Shown here in pieces: positions 1 to 12,750 of a stretch of DNA of 64,000 nucleotides. The notes beneath the pieces were generated by a model. The model made no database searches. It was not told where the DNA came from and saw only the letters and a list, made by a program, of their open reading frames with translations. The DNA is from Lepus europaeus (Eukaryota > Chordata > Mammalia > Lagomorpha > Leporidae). Where the stretch lies: positions 40,403,468 through 40,467,467 of the forward strand of contig NC_084838.1 in the NCBI RefSeq assembly GCF_033115175.1, written 5' to 3'. A program made the position numbers and the translations under genes. Position 1 is the first letter of the stretch. Each line of letters opens with the position of its first letter.

Positions 1-1064
1 AAAAATGGATGAGAATTTCGCTAGATCCCAAGAGGTTTGTTTGTGTTGATTTTTGTTCAGCTAGAACAAGCCTAACCTCACCCAGAGTGTGCTCTCAGTG
101 TGTTCTCGGGGGCAAAAGCACCCCTGTGTTTGCCTTCTTCACAGCGGATGCTCTGTAGTCACTGTTTTATTTAGGAGCCATGATTATGTGACCACAAACC
201 TAACTAAATTGAATACAGTCCTGAGCATTTAGAAGAAGAAACAATACAGGACTCAGGGGAGGAAGCAGCTGGCTGGAAAGAAGGGCCTGTGAATTCTAAC
301 CCCGGGGCTGCCATCTGGCATTGACCTGGGACAACTCATTTACTCTCTGCCCTAGAGGCTCTTTCTGGGATCTCAGGGCCTGAATGAAAACAGACTCGAG
401 ATCTCAGAGAGTGAAATAACCTGTCTAGACTCCGAAAGTCAGGCAGTTCACAGGCAAACTGGAATCCATCCACAGGCCCTGCTCTCCAGCCAGAGGTTGT
501 GTTTACTATTCCAGGAGGTTTGTGTTTTCCTTTACTATGTCCTTGTTCAGTTCCTAAGAGTTCCCATTCCTTGGGTAAGTTTACTGCCTGTTTGCCACAG
601 TTGCAAGCCCCAGACAAAAGATCAGAAAGCCCCATCCCTTACTCCCTCCAAATAATTCCCTGCTAGTTTGAATTCCAAGCTGGTGGTCAATGCCTCTAAA
701 ACTCCACAATAAGAATTGAACCTTAATCATTTGGTTGTGGGATTATAAATCTCTGCAAGCAAGTAGTTGACCCTGACCCCAGACATGGCCAAAGAAGGCC
801 TTGTCTACGCAGCTTGCAGTCAGTCCCCATGAGAAGTTGGCCTAGAGTTGAGCTGCTGCTTTGACCATGGATTTTAAGCTGGGTTTAACTAGGCCAAGGC
901 CTCAGATGAGCTAGTGAATGAGAGTTTCGTGAGACTCCTACTTTGGTTCTTCTCCAAAATGACTCCCTGAAAGGTAGTTTTTCAGCCCCCAGCCAGAGGC
1001 TTACATAGAAGTGGTCCTAGATAGGCACAAGATACATCTGCTGGGATACCATCTGACACAGCCT

Positions 1065-1371
1065 CATATTTGACAGAGTTAGTGAGAGAGAGAGAGAGAC
1101 AGAGAGAAAGGTCTTCCTTCCATTGGTTCACTCCCCAAATGGCTGCTACGGCCGGAGTTACGCCGATCCAAAGCCAGGAGCCAGGTGCTTCCTCCTGGTC
1201 TCCCAAGCAGGTGCAGGGCCCAAGCACTTGGGCCATCCTCCACTGCCCTCCCAGGCCACAGCAGAGAGCTAGACTGGAAGAGGAGCAACCAGGACTAGAA
1301 CCCGGTGCCCATATGGGATACTGGCACTGCAGGCAGAGGATTAACCAAGTGAGCCATGGCACCGGCCCCCC
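1065..1371 (-). repeat. C-repeat SINE (lagomorph tRNA-derived), minus strand
   Basis: Read on the minus strand it starts with the GGGGCCGGTGCCATGGC-type head and ends with the GA/CT-rich tail and TGACAGAGTTAG. The middle has the family words GCCCAAGTGCTTGGGCC and TGAACCAATGG. Full length, about 300 bp. Confidence 0.93.
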
Positions 1372-4124
1372 CAACTCTCTCTTACAGGTAGACCCTTTCT
1401 GTGCCTACAAACCAGGTAGGAGGTAACGCTTACCCTTCATTTTCTGTGCTAGATAACTAGGATAACACAGTGAAGATAGCCATGGCGCCTACCTTCATGC
1501 ACATATATTTTAAAAATTATGTAAGTCATCACTTAAAAACTGTGATTAGTATATGAAAGAAATGTATGGGGTGGAAGGGTAATGAGGGACTGTGAGAATA
1601 CAGAGGAATCTAACCTAGTCTGGCATTCCTGGGAAGCTTCTTTTAACAGATGATGTATCATCCAAGGCCTTGAAGGTTGATCTAACCAGAAGTGGGACAT
1701 GAGGTAGGAAAGATCTTGACACCATTGGAAACAAAGACCAGCGATGCAAACTGCAGTAACCCCAGGGAAGAGTAGCACAAGATGAGGTTGCAGAAATAGA
1801 TGGAGAGGCATGCAACTACTCTTTTGCCCCATTCTTAGTCTGATCTGAATAATTCCTTAAAAAATGGTGCTGGTTAAGACCCACCCCAACTGCTCTGGCT
1901 TGCCTGAGGGTAGGCTGGTGCCTGTTGTACAATCAGGAACTCTCACAGGAATGTTTAGGGACAGGCACTTCCAGTTGCAGTTTGGGAATCACACAAATGG
2001 AGTGGTCCACACCTAGCAGCATAGCTAAGAGAAGGGAGGAGACACAAAGCAAGAAAGACTGGCACTTTCTCTACATATCCCCTCTGTGTGTTTTTCCATT
2101 GCTTTGAACTGTTTATTAATACACAACAGAAGCCATTTCTCTGTTTAGATGATTCCACTGGGAATTCCACACCACCCCCTGCCTCCTGAGGTAGATTTTT
2201 TAAAAAGCCAGCTTTCAAAATTTTATACTTGGATTTCAGAAACTAAATTACATTACTACGTCCGGTGAGACGGCGCCATTGCCTGTTCCTATCTGCGTGC
2301 TCCAGGCACCATGAGGCCGATAACATCAGCATGTCAAAGCAGCTCGATCCAGACCATTTGCAGCTGGCTGGAGCTGGGCCAGATGTGGTGGTGGTGCGAG
2401 GGTGCAAAATTCTCTCAGAATCTGGAGCAGCCCTGTAGACTGGGATCTAGGATTTGGGGTTCTTTCCATAGTGCTTCATTTCCCCCAGCTAGAAAGAGAA
2501 AACTCGGTCCCACCAAGACATCATAACAAGGAGCAGAAAATTATTCTCCTAAACATCAGAACAGGATAAAATTACCAGTGAACCAACACTCAGAAGGTTC
2601 TCATTGGAGAGAAAGAAGATTTGGGAAAAGAGTGGAAGTCATAATATGAAAAGGCAGGTTCCTACTGCCTGTAAAATTAGGTTTTTGTTTAAAAGCCAAA
2701 TTATTCCTGAAAATGGCTACTCTGTGCTTCCTTGAAGCCCAGATGTGAAGGCCCTATAACTAACCCTCTGACAGACACTAGTTGTAAAGTACGTGAAGTA
2801 ATGGTATTGTTCCCCTGCAAGGGAACACAGGAACTGTTGGAGTTTCCTTTCTAATTGTAACCAAGATTTTACTCTCTAGGACAAGCATTCCTTTCATAGC
2901 AAAAATTTTCAGCTTATTGGGTTATTTCAAATGTACCAAATAGCATAAAACATTCATTCAACTCTGGCAACATTCACAGACCAAGCTTTGTAAATAGTGA
3001 AACACAGGCTGTTCATGCCCAAAACATGATTTTTCCCCCAAAATGCAGTAGGTCCCCAAGGTCAATGATTTGGGAGAAGTCAGTCCAACTTCACTGAGGT
3101 TGCTAGTCCTCTCCCCTGGTGTAAACGTGACTTTCCTGTACCTCAGCCTCCTGCCTGCACACCGGTAGGTTTCAATGTTTAGCTGTAGGAGACAGAACAA
3201 CAAAGATCTACCCCTAACTTTAACTGTATTTTTAAAAATTTCCTGGGTACAGCGGGGGCATGTAGCTTAGTGACTACATTACTAGACAAATTAAGTCAAA
3301 TGCTTCTTTATTTTTACATTTGTTTGCTTTATTGAAAGGTATTACGGAAGGTTTTAAAAGTGAAAAATCATGATTGCCATACAACTGGGTATAGGTTCCA
3401 AAGTTGAACCTCCATCTGGATGTTCCAGGATTAGGGAAAAAAAAAATTCTCAATACAGACTGCTTCCTCTTCATTCTGGATTCCTAGGCCATTCCTGTTA
3501 GGTCTGTGCTGGCCTCCTGCCCCAAGGACTAGATATCCAGGGTCCTTGCTACCTTTAGCCATAGCCTGCAGGAGATAGCCTAAGTCTAAGTCGGGAAATT
3601 CAGGTACAGCTAGAACCTGGGGGCAACTACCAGGTTGCTGTTACTTCTGGGGTGTACAGGCCCTAGTCAGCCTCCCCTCGCCTTTAGCTCATACCTTACC
3701 CATACTTCCTAAGAAACAATGGACCTGACATGGTGACTACGACTGGACTTCTCTACAAGAAGAATTCTGTCAGTGGAGTCTCAAGCTTCCCAAGGATAAG
3801 ACCCATAATTGTTGAGAATAAAATAAAGTTTTTGCTGAAATGTTAACTAACCTAAGAAAAAGAGCGTGTCTTGTGGTCTTTCTTGATGTCAACTATCCGC
3901 CAGTTTCTCTTGTCATATGAGGATTGTCCCTCTAGGACTGGTCTGGTCCCCCACTGTCTTATATTATTATTCTCAAAAACCATCCTTCCCAGATGTCCAT
4001 GATGGTCTCTCCTGGTCTCTTGCCCTTCTGGCCATGCCTGTTGGTCTTCTTCTGCCTAGTCCTTCAGTGCTGGTATTCCTTGAGGTTTTTGTCCCAGCCC
4101 TTCATGTTTATACACACTACTGAA

Positions 4125-4142
4125 CACACACACACACACACA
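4125..4142. repeat. (CA)n microsatellite
   Basis: About nine uninterrupted CA units. Confidence 0.95.
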
Positions 4143-4234
4143 GACAAATCACTAAAGCTTACTCTTGTTTCTGTTCTTCTGTCTTGTTTGATGGCATCAC
4201 AATTCACCCAGTCACACAGGTGAAAACCAGGAGT

Positions 4235-4625
4235 CATCCTTGCCTAGATCTTTTCCCTCCAACCCAGACCCAATCAGCAGTTTGACCTCGATTTGTTTTT
4301 CCTCTCCATCATCTTTGTTCTAATGCCACAAATACTGCTTTATTTGAGCTTTGATCACTTCTTCGAATAACTCTTATCTGATCTCCCAGCCTCCAGTTTA
4401 ATCTTTCCTGGCCATTCTCATGACACTACTCCCAGAGTGATCTGTCTTTATAAATCTGACAATGGGTTGAAAATCCTTTAGGGACTCCCCATTATTTTCA
4501 ATTAAAGTGTGAAGCCCTGAAAATGAAAATGTCCTGCATAATTTTTAAAATTCCTTCCATTCTGGTCTCATCACCTGCCACTTTACCCCACTAATATTGA
4601 ACATTCTAGCAAAATTGAGCTGTTC
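4235..4625 (+). repeat. L2 LINE 3' fragment (ancient)
   Basis: Order and wording match the L2 3' region: an 'aaccaggagtcatccttg' stretch, then 'cagagtgatctgtcttta', 'tctgacaatgggttg', 'gactccccatt', then the codirectional 'cctgcataat' and 'ctcatcacctgccac' blocks. Diverged, so bounds are approximate. Confidence 0.7.
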
Positions 4626-5078
4626 TTTTTGCCTGCTATATATAGTCATGTGCATCTGCCTCCCCACTCCTTTATCTGGTTCACTTCTATTTCCTCCTCA
4701 TGCTCCATGCTTCAAATTTCTTTGGAGTTGTCTTCCCTAACACACCAGGGTGGAATAGGTACTTGTAGCATGTGTACTTACCACAGTTATGCAAACCTGT
4801 CACAGCACTTAGCATATTATTAAAATGATCTGCTTATTAACTTGCCTCTCATTGAGTGCTTCATGGGACCATATCCATGTTATCATTATATACTCAACAC
4901 CCATCACCATGCCTAGAATGTAGGTATCCCTAAAATGGGGGACCAGAACTGAATTTGGTGATTAAAACCTCTTTTATTTTCCTTTTCCTGCACTGCCCTC
5001 TACTTTTTTCTCTTAGACTCCACAGTCTCAGCTCTCAGTGCTTTTTCTCCCTCAGTAGCAGGATCACAAACCAGGTTG

Positions 5079-5079
<1 letters not shown>

Positions 5080-5109
<30 letters not shown>

Positions 5110-5110
5110 A
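5080..5110. repeat. (CT)n microsatellite
   Basis: A GCGCTCG lead followed by about 13 CT units. It may be the relic of a SINE tail, but no SINE body is attached. Confidence 0.9.
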
Positions 5111-5339
5111 TTATTGACTGCTTCAGCAGCTCAAATATTCCCTTCTTATGGAGAACTCACTGAGCAAGAGATTGATGACCAGAAAGCATACATGCCATTT
5201 TCTAAAGATGAGCAAATACTGGAAATATGATTGAACTGGATACCAGCCTTCCAAGTGACTGCATTGCAAAACTAAAGTCCCACAGCTATGTAAGCTCTGA
5301 AGACTTTATCTGATGTCTCTGAGAAGAGGCTTGGGTATG

Positions 5340-5540
5340 AGAGATGAACAAATTAGGTTCAAATCACCTTCAAGGCATGACTTCAAAAATATTACTTTAC
5401 ATAACCTGCTTCTCCAATTCTAAAATAATAATTTATCTTACTTGGTTTGGTGGGGAGGGAGGGATTAAATGAGATGATAAAGTGCCCAGCACCATGGCTG
5501 TATACATGAATATAGCAAATCTTCAAGTAATATTAACTAA
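5340..5540 (+). repeat. MIR SINE (ancient), partial
   Basis: Ends with the MIR-like run 'gattaaatgagatgataaa', 'gtgcccagcaccatggc' and an AT-rich tail. The 5' part is weak. Confidence 0.6.
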
Positions 5541-5791
5541 ACAGTTGGATGAATTCCAGAAAAACCATATGTAGGGTAAGTTGTTCTGAACATCTTGCCT
5601 GCATCAGCCAGAGAGCTTAATAGAGCTGCCTCTGCAACATGAGGTTTGAGCAGCCTTTCACCTCTTCCCTTCCCAAATGATTGTCTCCTCTTGGCACTGA
5701 GACTAACCGGGTTAAAGCCAGGGTAGAGGGCTCTCTGAGGGATTGTTCAGGGATAGTGTAGGGCTGGCCTAGAGCCTCACTATTCTCATAG

Positions 5792-6142
5792 GATTTTTTT
5801 TTTTTTTTTTTTTGACAGGCAGAGTGGACAGTGAGAGAGAGAGACAGAGAGAAAGGTCTTCCTTTGCCATTGGTTCACCCTCCAGTGGCCGCCGCAGCAC
5901 GCGTGCTGCGGCCGGCGCACCGCGCTGATCCAATGGCAGGAGCCAGGTGCTTATCCTGGTCTCCCATGTGGGTGCAGGACCCAAGCACTTGGGCCATCCT
6001 CCACTGCACTCCCGGGCCACAGCAGAGAGCTGGCCTGGAAGAGGGGCAACCGGGACAGAATCTGGTGCCCCAACCAGGACTAGAACCCGGTGTGCCGGCG
6101 CCGCAAGGCGGAGGATTAGCCTGTTGAGCCACGGTGCCGGCC
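5792..6142 (-). repeat. C-repeat SINE, minus strand, with 15 bp target-site duplication
   Basis: A full-length copy with an uninterrupted poly-T (poly-A tail on the minus strand). The 15 bp gagcctcactattct occurs at 5772-5786 and again at 6143-6157, directly flanking the element. The intact duplication, long tail and many retained CpGs point to a young insertion. Confidence 0.96.
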
Positions 6143-6954
6143 GAGCCTCACTATTCTAAGGGTGGTCCCTGCACTAACAGCACTGGTATCAATAACACTC
6201 AGGCTCCGCTCTAACCTGTTGAATCAGAATCTGCATTTAAACAAAGTCCTCAGGTAATTTGTGTGCACATTAATGCTTAAGAAACTCTAGGCTCAGCAGG
6301 AGTGGAAGGTTGTACACAGGTGTGTCAGAGCTATCTAGAAGAGGGGAAGACTGCATAGGTGGGGGAGGGGCTGTGGCAGGGAGATATGATCAGAGTAGAG
6401 AAGATGTCCCCAGAGGTATGGGCTGCAGAGATGTAGGAGGCTCCTTTGGAGGGTGTTGGTTATTTCTTTTAGGGCCCCTTCCTGTGGATGCCTTAAGCAT
6501 AAGGTTGAATCTCCTTTAGTTGGTCAATGTCACTGCACCAGCCAGGAAGTGATGAGTGGGTAAAGAAAGACTCTGTACTGCCTTGAACAAACCCTCCAGC
6601 AGGGACCCCAGGACATCTAGCTTAGCAGTTGAGTATCATTTCTTTTGAGAGATGCATGACAAGAAATTGGCTAGCTTTAAAATTTGCCTTGAGCTTGTAC
6701 TAGGCTAAAATCTCTCTTCTCCCTCCTCTACCCCCAACTGCTATGCACTTGGACTTCAGAGATTCAAAAGGGGAGCCCATAGCCTTTGTGTAATTAACCC
6801 TTCCCTTCCTCTCTATGACTTCCTTCACCCCAGGCCAGGCTCTAACCCTACAGCCATGGTCTCCCTGCTATGTAGAGTAGGACTGGTGAGAGTGACTGCA
6901 GATCCTAGGCTTGGTTGGAGGCAATAACAAAAAATTTTGTTTCAACAGAGCTAC

Positions 6955-7020
6955 CATCTCTCTCTCCCTCTCTCTCTCTCCCTCCCCCCCCTCCCCTTCT
7001 TCCCTTTTTCCTCCTTCTTT
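6955..7020. repeat. Polypyrimidine (CT/C) tract
   Basis: About 65 nt of almost pure pyrimidine on the + strand, directly beside the tail of the next SINE. Confidence 0.9.
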
Positions 7021-7321
7021 AAGATCTATTTTAGTTATTTGACAAACAGAGTGACAGATGGAGGGAGAGAGAGAGACCTTCCATGCTCTGGTTTACTCCC
7101 CAGTGGCTGCAGTGAGTGCGAAGCCAGGATCCTAAAACCCCTTCTGGGTCTCACACATAGGTACAGGGGCCCAAGAGATTGGGCCATTTTCTGCTGCTTT
7201 CAGGCACATTAGCAGAGAGCTGGATCAGAAGTGGAGTAGCTGGGACTGAACTGATGTTCCATTATGGGATGCCGGTATTACAAGCAGTGGCTTAACCCAC
7301 CATATCACAACACTGCCACCC
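7021..7321 (-). repeat. C-repeat SINE, minus strand, diverged
   Basis: Shows the tail word 'gacaaacagagtgacag', the 'gcccaagagattgggcc' core and a degenerate head. About 300 bp and older than its neighbours. Confidence 0.85.
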
Positions 7322-7639
7322 CCTCTATCGCTATCTCTATCTCACATTCTTAAGACTCAATCCCTATTTGTCTGTTCAATAAAAACTCTTCGCAGCCACC
7401 CACTTGGAGCCTCTTGACCCTTTTCTGTGTGAAAGGAAAAGGTTTTGATCCCCAGAAATGAGATGGGCTGAGTGCTAGAAGGGTTACAGCAGCAGCAACT
7501 GAAAGTATTAAGACTTGAGTCCCAGCCCTAGGACCAAACCTCCTCAGTCATTGCTGTAAATCCTCTGCCAAAGTACCGAGTGACCCAATAGCTGGGCTTC
7601 TGGTGTAACCAGCCCCCTGCCCAGGCCTGACCCTCTAGT

Positions 7640-7875
7640 CAGGGAGGCTACCAAGCCTCCACCACCAGCACTCTCTTCTCTGTGCTCCCACCACCCTTTA
7701 CACATTTCCACCTCTCAGCTTCCCCTTTCTGCCTCAAATAGGCTGATTTGTGTACTTGTCATCTCCCCACTTTAATAGCTTAGCAAGAACCAGGACTTGG
7801 TGTTTTCCCTCTCCAATATAATTGTGCCCTGCTCCTTATTGGTGTTCAGTGAATGTCAAAAATTTTAACAAGTAG
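7640..7875 (+). repeat. Probable L2 LINE 3' end
   Basis: Contains the L2-type end: 'ctccccactttaatagc', 'agcaagaaccagga', 'ttggtgttcagtgaatgtc'. Weak and assigned by wording only. Confidence 0.4.
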
Positions 7876-9859
7876 CAAGCTCACCAATGTTTAATTATTG
7901 AAAAGACAAAAAGAAAAAAAAAAAGGGATACTGGCCTGGTCAGAGAGCTGACCTTTTAGAGTTGCAAGTTGTCTGTGAGCCTCCTGGGCATAATGAAAGT
8001 TAGAGAGTTAGAACAGGCTGAAAAGGAGAGGAAGGGCAGGGGCAGGAAAAATTCCACAGAGGAGAGAAGCTATTTGATGTCCTCCAAATCCAAAGTCCAT
8101 TGCAGGCAAGTAATTCCTTATCTTTCCAAGGCCATAGGGAAGGGATCCCATAGACTGTCAGACTATTACTTTGCTTTCCTGGAAAAAATCAAAGAGCCCC
8201 AAAAATTCTTGAACCAGTGCAGGCCAGGTTCAGTCCCCTTGAGTCATTGAAGCTTATCAAAAATCCTTAAGTGGGATTTAGAGCCAAGATTGAGACGAGG
8301 ATCCACATGTCATTATGGGCCAGACAGACATCAGTGTCTGTTGGCATTTCTTCTGCTTTGGCTTTCTGCCACGTGCAGGGCTATGAGGGACCAATCTCAA
8401 GGACATCCCAGTGGAGGGCCCCATATTGATTCCTGGGCAGTATCTCTCCGTGTCCACACTTCCATCCTTACCTTGAACTAGAATCTACATCCTGGAAGAA
8501 ATGGAAATGTCCTCTGAACCATGCTCCCTAATTCTCAGTTAGCACCGAATATCTAGTTCCTATCTTCCTGTCCTCAAAGGGGCATACCACGTAAAAGGCC
8601 CCCAGAAACCCAACCAGAAGTCCCCAGTCCTTCCAGATAGCCTTGATCTTAGAATCATTTCCTCTTTCTCACAAAAGGCCTCATTTCCAAAGTCTGCATT
8701 AGCTAAACCTGAATGGAAAAAAAAAGAAGAAACTTCCCCTCCATTACCTACCCTCATCCTAACTTCTCCTGCTTAGGCCTACTGGTCAATTTTTTTTTCA
8801 TTTTTTAATTTTGATAAAATTTATATAACATAAAATTTACCATTTTAATCATTGCTGACCTATTTTTAAAGAATTTTGTAGGTTTATCAATTTCTCCATT
8901 AAATGAGAGCCTTTCCCTAAAGAGACTGAAATGGAGGGAAAGGGATAGTGATCTAAGCTCAAAGATCTTGTAGGTCACAAGTTTGTGCAGGCCAAGACCT
9001 GTGCCTCTAGCTAGTTCAAGGGTAAGACAGGAGCCTAATCAACATCTGGGTCAGGGGTTAGGCCAAGCCAAGTTTCTCAGGAGGAACCCTCATTTTCTGG
9101 CTTTGGCTCCTGCCTCCTGGCTCACGAAGCTTGTCCTCTCAGCCTTTATGTACAAGCTGCTACAGTGAGTGATAAGACATTATTTGTCCATTCTCCCAAA
9201 TAAAGGCTTTTGGTTTCAGAGCTCCCAGTGACTGGAAATAGGAATGAAGAGCAGAGCACCCACTTGGGACAAGCATGCTCCTCAACCTTGAAGAAGCAGG
9301 ATTCTAAATCTTTAACTCACTGGCTCTCCATTTAAGAAACAAATCCAGCTCTTTGCCATTTCACTACTAGCTTCATAGCTTTCATCGTCCTTTCCTCTCC
9401 CTGTTTCTGAGTAGCTATTTCTGAATAGGTAATAGGTAAGGGAGAAATAATAGGTAAGGGAGGAAGAGCTGCCACCCCAGCTAGGATAACTCCAGAGCCA
9501 GTTTGGTTCATTCTCCCAGCCCGAGAGCAAGACAGACATTCTGGGAGGCTTGCCTCTTGGCTTGCACTTATAGTCACAGTTCCTACAGCTGACATGCTGG
9601 CATAGGTGAGAACAGGCTGAAGTATGGTGGCCAGCTGCCAGGCAGTCCTGATGCTCCACTCAGAGCCTTCCCAAGCTTCAGATTTCCTCCTTTTGTTCTG
9701 GATTGGTGGCCTTGAGTCAAGAGTATTTTGTCTGGCAGGTGATTCTCGGAGGAAATCCTGTTCTTTGAAAGAAGATTCCCCAGAGGGAATCAGGTAAAAG
9801 AGGACTGGAGCAAGCTGTCTTGGAAGATGATGGATAGATGTGATGACCTGAAATTCCCT

Positions 9860-10178
9860 GGCACACAGTGCAAAATAAAATATTAAAACCTAGCTCATGA
9901 CTGGAGGCATTGTAAATTGGAACAATCCTTTGGGAAAGCAGTTGGCAACACATGTCAAGAATGTTAAAAGCACTTATGATTTTTGACTAAGTCATTCCAG
10001 TTTTATTTAGGAAGTGATCCTAAATGTGAATTTATACAGATTTCAGTGTATCATTCATTATTCATAAAAGTGAAAAATTACAAACCTGGATGTCAAAAAT
10101 AAGTGGTTAGAAAGTTACTGTACATTATCCTTATGGATATTATACAACCATTAACCTGATAGTTACAAAAACCAATTA
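9860..10178 (+). repeat. Ancient L1 3' fragment, 5' portion (interrupted by a SINE)
   Basis: Resembles the mammalian L1 3' region: 'gactggaggcattgtaaattgg', 'ggaaagcagttggcaac', 'gtgaaaaattacaaacctgg', 'acattatccttatggatatt'. The SINE at 10179 splits it, and the 3' part resumes at about 10506. Confidence 0.6.
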
Positions 10179-10505
10179 GGGGCCGGTGCCATGGCTCAAT
10201 AGGCTAATCCTCCACCTGTGGTGCCAGCACACCAGGTTCTAGTCCCAGTCGGGGTGCCGGATTCTGTCCCGGTCGCTCCTCTTCCTGCCCAGCTCTCTGC
10301 TGAGGCCCAGAAAGGCAGTGGAGGATGGCCCAAGTCCTTGGGCCTTGCACTCGCATGGGAGACCAGGAGAAGCACCTGGCTCCTGGCTTCAGATCGGCAT
10401 GGTGCGGCAGCCGCAGTGGCCATTGGGGAGTGAACCAATGGAAAAGGAAGACCTTTCTCACTGTCTCTCTCTCTCTCACTGTCCACTCTGCCTGTCAAAA
10501 AAAAC
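10179..10505 (+). repeat. C-repeat SINE, plus strand
   Basis: A complete copy from the GGGGCCGGTGCCATGGC head through the B-box-like 'ggttctagtcccag' and the CT-rich 3' region to CTGCCTGTC plus oligo-A. It is inserted in the L1 fragment. Confidence 0.95.
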
Positions 10506-10620
10506 AGGAATATAAAGAACTAATAATATTCTGATGGTAATTTTTATAAATACAAGATAACAGTGTGGGTTCTTTTTTTTTTTTTTTAAGAAAAAACTAT
10601 GTTCTATTTATTTTTGGTAC
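10506..10620 (+). repeat. Ancient L1 3' fragment, continuation
   Basis: AT-rich continuation of the element beginning near 9860, with an oligo-T run at 10574-10589. Assigned mainly by position. Confidence 0.4.
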
Positions 10621-10817
10621 TGTTTTAGTTATAGTAACAAAACCCAACTAAAACTAAAGCTTAAAGAATAGACTAAAAGCTAAAAAGAATAAACTGTGGG
10701 GACACTGGAGTTTCTCATAACGTCTAAGAGCAGCATGTAGTTAAAGTAAGGAAGTCTCTAGAACGAGAACCTGAAACCAAGAGAGCACTCTCATCTCTTT
10801 TTTAAAAAATTTATTTA

Positions 10818-11125
10818 AGGCCGGTGCCACTGCTCACTAGGCTTATCCTCCGCCTGCAGCGCCAGCACCCGGGTTCTAGTCCCGGTTGGGGCGCTGGATT
10901 CTGTCCCTCTTCCAGGCCAGCTCTCTGCTGTGGCCAGGGAGTGCAGTGGAGGATGGCCCAAGTGCTTGGGCCCTGCACCCATATGGGAGGCCAGGAGGAG
11001 GCGCCTGGCTCCTGGCTTTGGATCGGCGCAGTGCGCCAGCCGTAGCAGCCATTTGGGGAGTGAACCAACCAAAGGAAGACCTTTCTCTCTGTCTCTCTCA
11101 CTGTCTAACTCTGCCTGTCAAAAAA
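10818..11125 (+). repeat. C-repeat SINE, plus strand, with 14 bp target-site duplication
   Basis: The 14-mer aaaaaatttattta lies at 10804-10817 and again at 11123-11136. Complete apart from a small internal loss around the 'gtccctcttcc' stretch. Confidence 0.95.
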
Positions 11126-11171
11126 AAATTTATTTACATATTTATTTTTATTTGTTTAAAAGCAGAACAAC

Positions 11172-11504
11172 AGGAGCTGGCATTGTAGTAAAGTAGCCAA
11201 AGCCACCACCTGTGGTGCTGGCATCACATATGGGCACCAATTCATGCTCGGCTCTCTGCTTCCCATCCAGATCCTTGCTAATAGACTAGGAAAAGCAGCA
11301 GAAGATGGCCCAAATAGTTGGGCCTCTGCCACCCACACGGGAGACATGGATGAAGCTCTTGTCTCCTGGCTTCAGCCTGGCTCATCCCTGGCTATTGCTG
11401 CCATCTGGGGAATGAACCAGCAGATGGAAGATCTCTGTATCTCTCCCATGCTCTCTGTCACTCTTCCTTTCAAATTAATAAATAAATCTTAAAAAAAAAA
11501 AAAA
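11172..11504 (+). repeat. C-repeat SINE (older subtype), plus strand
   Basis: Carries the subtype 'ggagctggcattgtagtaaagtag' head area and the 'ctttcaaattaataaataaatctt' tail. Second of four adjacent SINEs. Confidence 0.9.
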
Positions 11505-11516
11505 GGAAGAGGTAGT

Positions 11517-11882
11517 GGGGCTGGCACTGTGGCAAAGTGGGTAAAGCCGCCACCTGCAGTGCTGGCATCCCATAGGGGCGCCAGTCTGCTTCCTGGCCGC
11601 TCCACTTCCAATCCAGCTCTTTGCTATGGCCTGGGAAAGCAGTAGAAGAAGGCCCAAGGCCTTGGGCCCCTGAATGCACATGGGAGATCTGGAAGAAGCT
11701 TCTGGATCCTGGCTTTGGATCAGCACAGCTCTGGCTGTTGCAGCCAATTGCAGCGTGAACCAGTGGATGGAAGACCTCTCTCTCTCTCTCTCTCTCCCCC
11801 CCTCCCCCTCCCCCCTCCCTCTCCCTCTCTTCTCTCTGTGTGTAACTGTGGCTTTCAAATAAATAAATAAATAAATAGATCT
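11517..11882 (+). repeat. C-repeat SINE (older subtype), plus strand
   Basis: GGGGCTGGCACTGTGGC head, 'caccatctgcagtgc'-type A/B-box area, an expanded CT/CCCCT tract (about 11780-11838) and an (AAAT)n tail. Third in the cluster. Confidence 0.92.
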
Positions 11883-11889
11883 TTTTTTA

Positions 11890-12161
11890 AAATAGGTAGA
11901 GAGATAGAGAGTATTCTTCTATCCATTGGTTCACATATATGCCCACATCAGCCAGGACTAAGTCATGCTGAAGCCAGAAACCAAGAACTCCATCCAACTC
12001 TCTTATGTGGGTGGCAGGGATCCAAGTAGTTGGATCCCTGCTGCCCCTCAGGGTGTGCATTAGCAAGAGGTGGAAGTGGGTCTCAAATCTAGGCACTCTG
12101 AAATGAGATTTGAGCATCCCAAGCAGTGACTTAACCCACTTCACCACAACACTTGTACCCT
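11890..12161 (-). repeat. C-repeat SINE, minus strand, diverged
   Basis: The minus-strand copy sits tail to tail with the preceding plus-strand SINE. The GA-rich tail, 'catccattggttcac' and 'ccaagtagttgga' words are still readable. Confidence 0.85.
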
Positions 12162-12455
12162 GAACTTTCCTTCTCTTGTGTTTGCTTCTTTCTGAACAAC
12201 AGCTTTATTCTAATTTCCTTATCCAGTGGCTTCCTCTGCTACCCATACTTTTGAACTTTACATCTCCTTTTAGTTCCATTTTCCAATTCTGGGGGAGACT
12301 CTGATTGTCTCTACATGGTCAAAGCATATATTCAGAGAGATGAGACCACACAGAACCAGCATGGTTCCCATGAGGATGGAAGCACCAGCTCCCTGAAAAG
12401 GGAAATCTCAGAGTGTCACTGCTACAGTATGTCCAAATGACTCAGATACACTAGA

Positions 12456-12750
12456 ATATTTATTTATTTGAAAGAGTTACACAAAGAGAGAGGAGGCAGA
12501 GGGAGGGAGAGAGAGAGGTCTTCTATCCACTGGTTCACTCCCCAATTGGCCTCAACAGCTGGAGCTGTACCAATCTGAAGCCAGGAGCCAAGAGCCTCTT
12601 CTGGGTCTCCCACACAGGTACAGGTGCTTTTCCAGGCCATAGGAGAGAGCTGGATTGGAAGTGGAGCAGCCAGGACGCAAACCAGTGCCCATATGGGATG
12701 CCGGCACTGCAGGCGGCAGCCCCACTCGCTACACCACAGCGCCAGCTCCA
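12456..12750 (-). repeat. C-repeat SINE, minus strand, with 14 bp target-site duplication
   Basis: tacactagaatatt at 12447-12460 is repeated at 12752-12765. The (TTTA)n tail, 'gaaagagttacac' and head 'acagcgccagctcc' are all present. Confidence 0.95.

Noticed and set aside
5769-6159. Many 60-130 codon ORFs (here and in every SINE) with 'GPSTWAILHC'-like peptides
   Set aside because: The same peptide recurs in all C-repeat SINEs; it is repeat sequence, not protein.
8785-8890. Possible L1 3' UTR piece ('aaatttatataacataaaatt')
   Set aside because: Short and AT-rich; the similarity is too weak to call.
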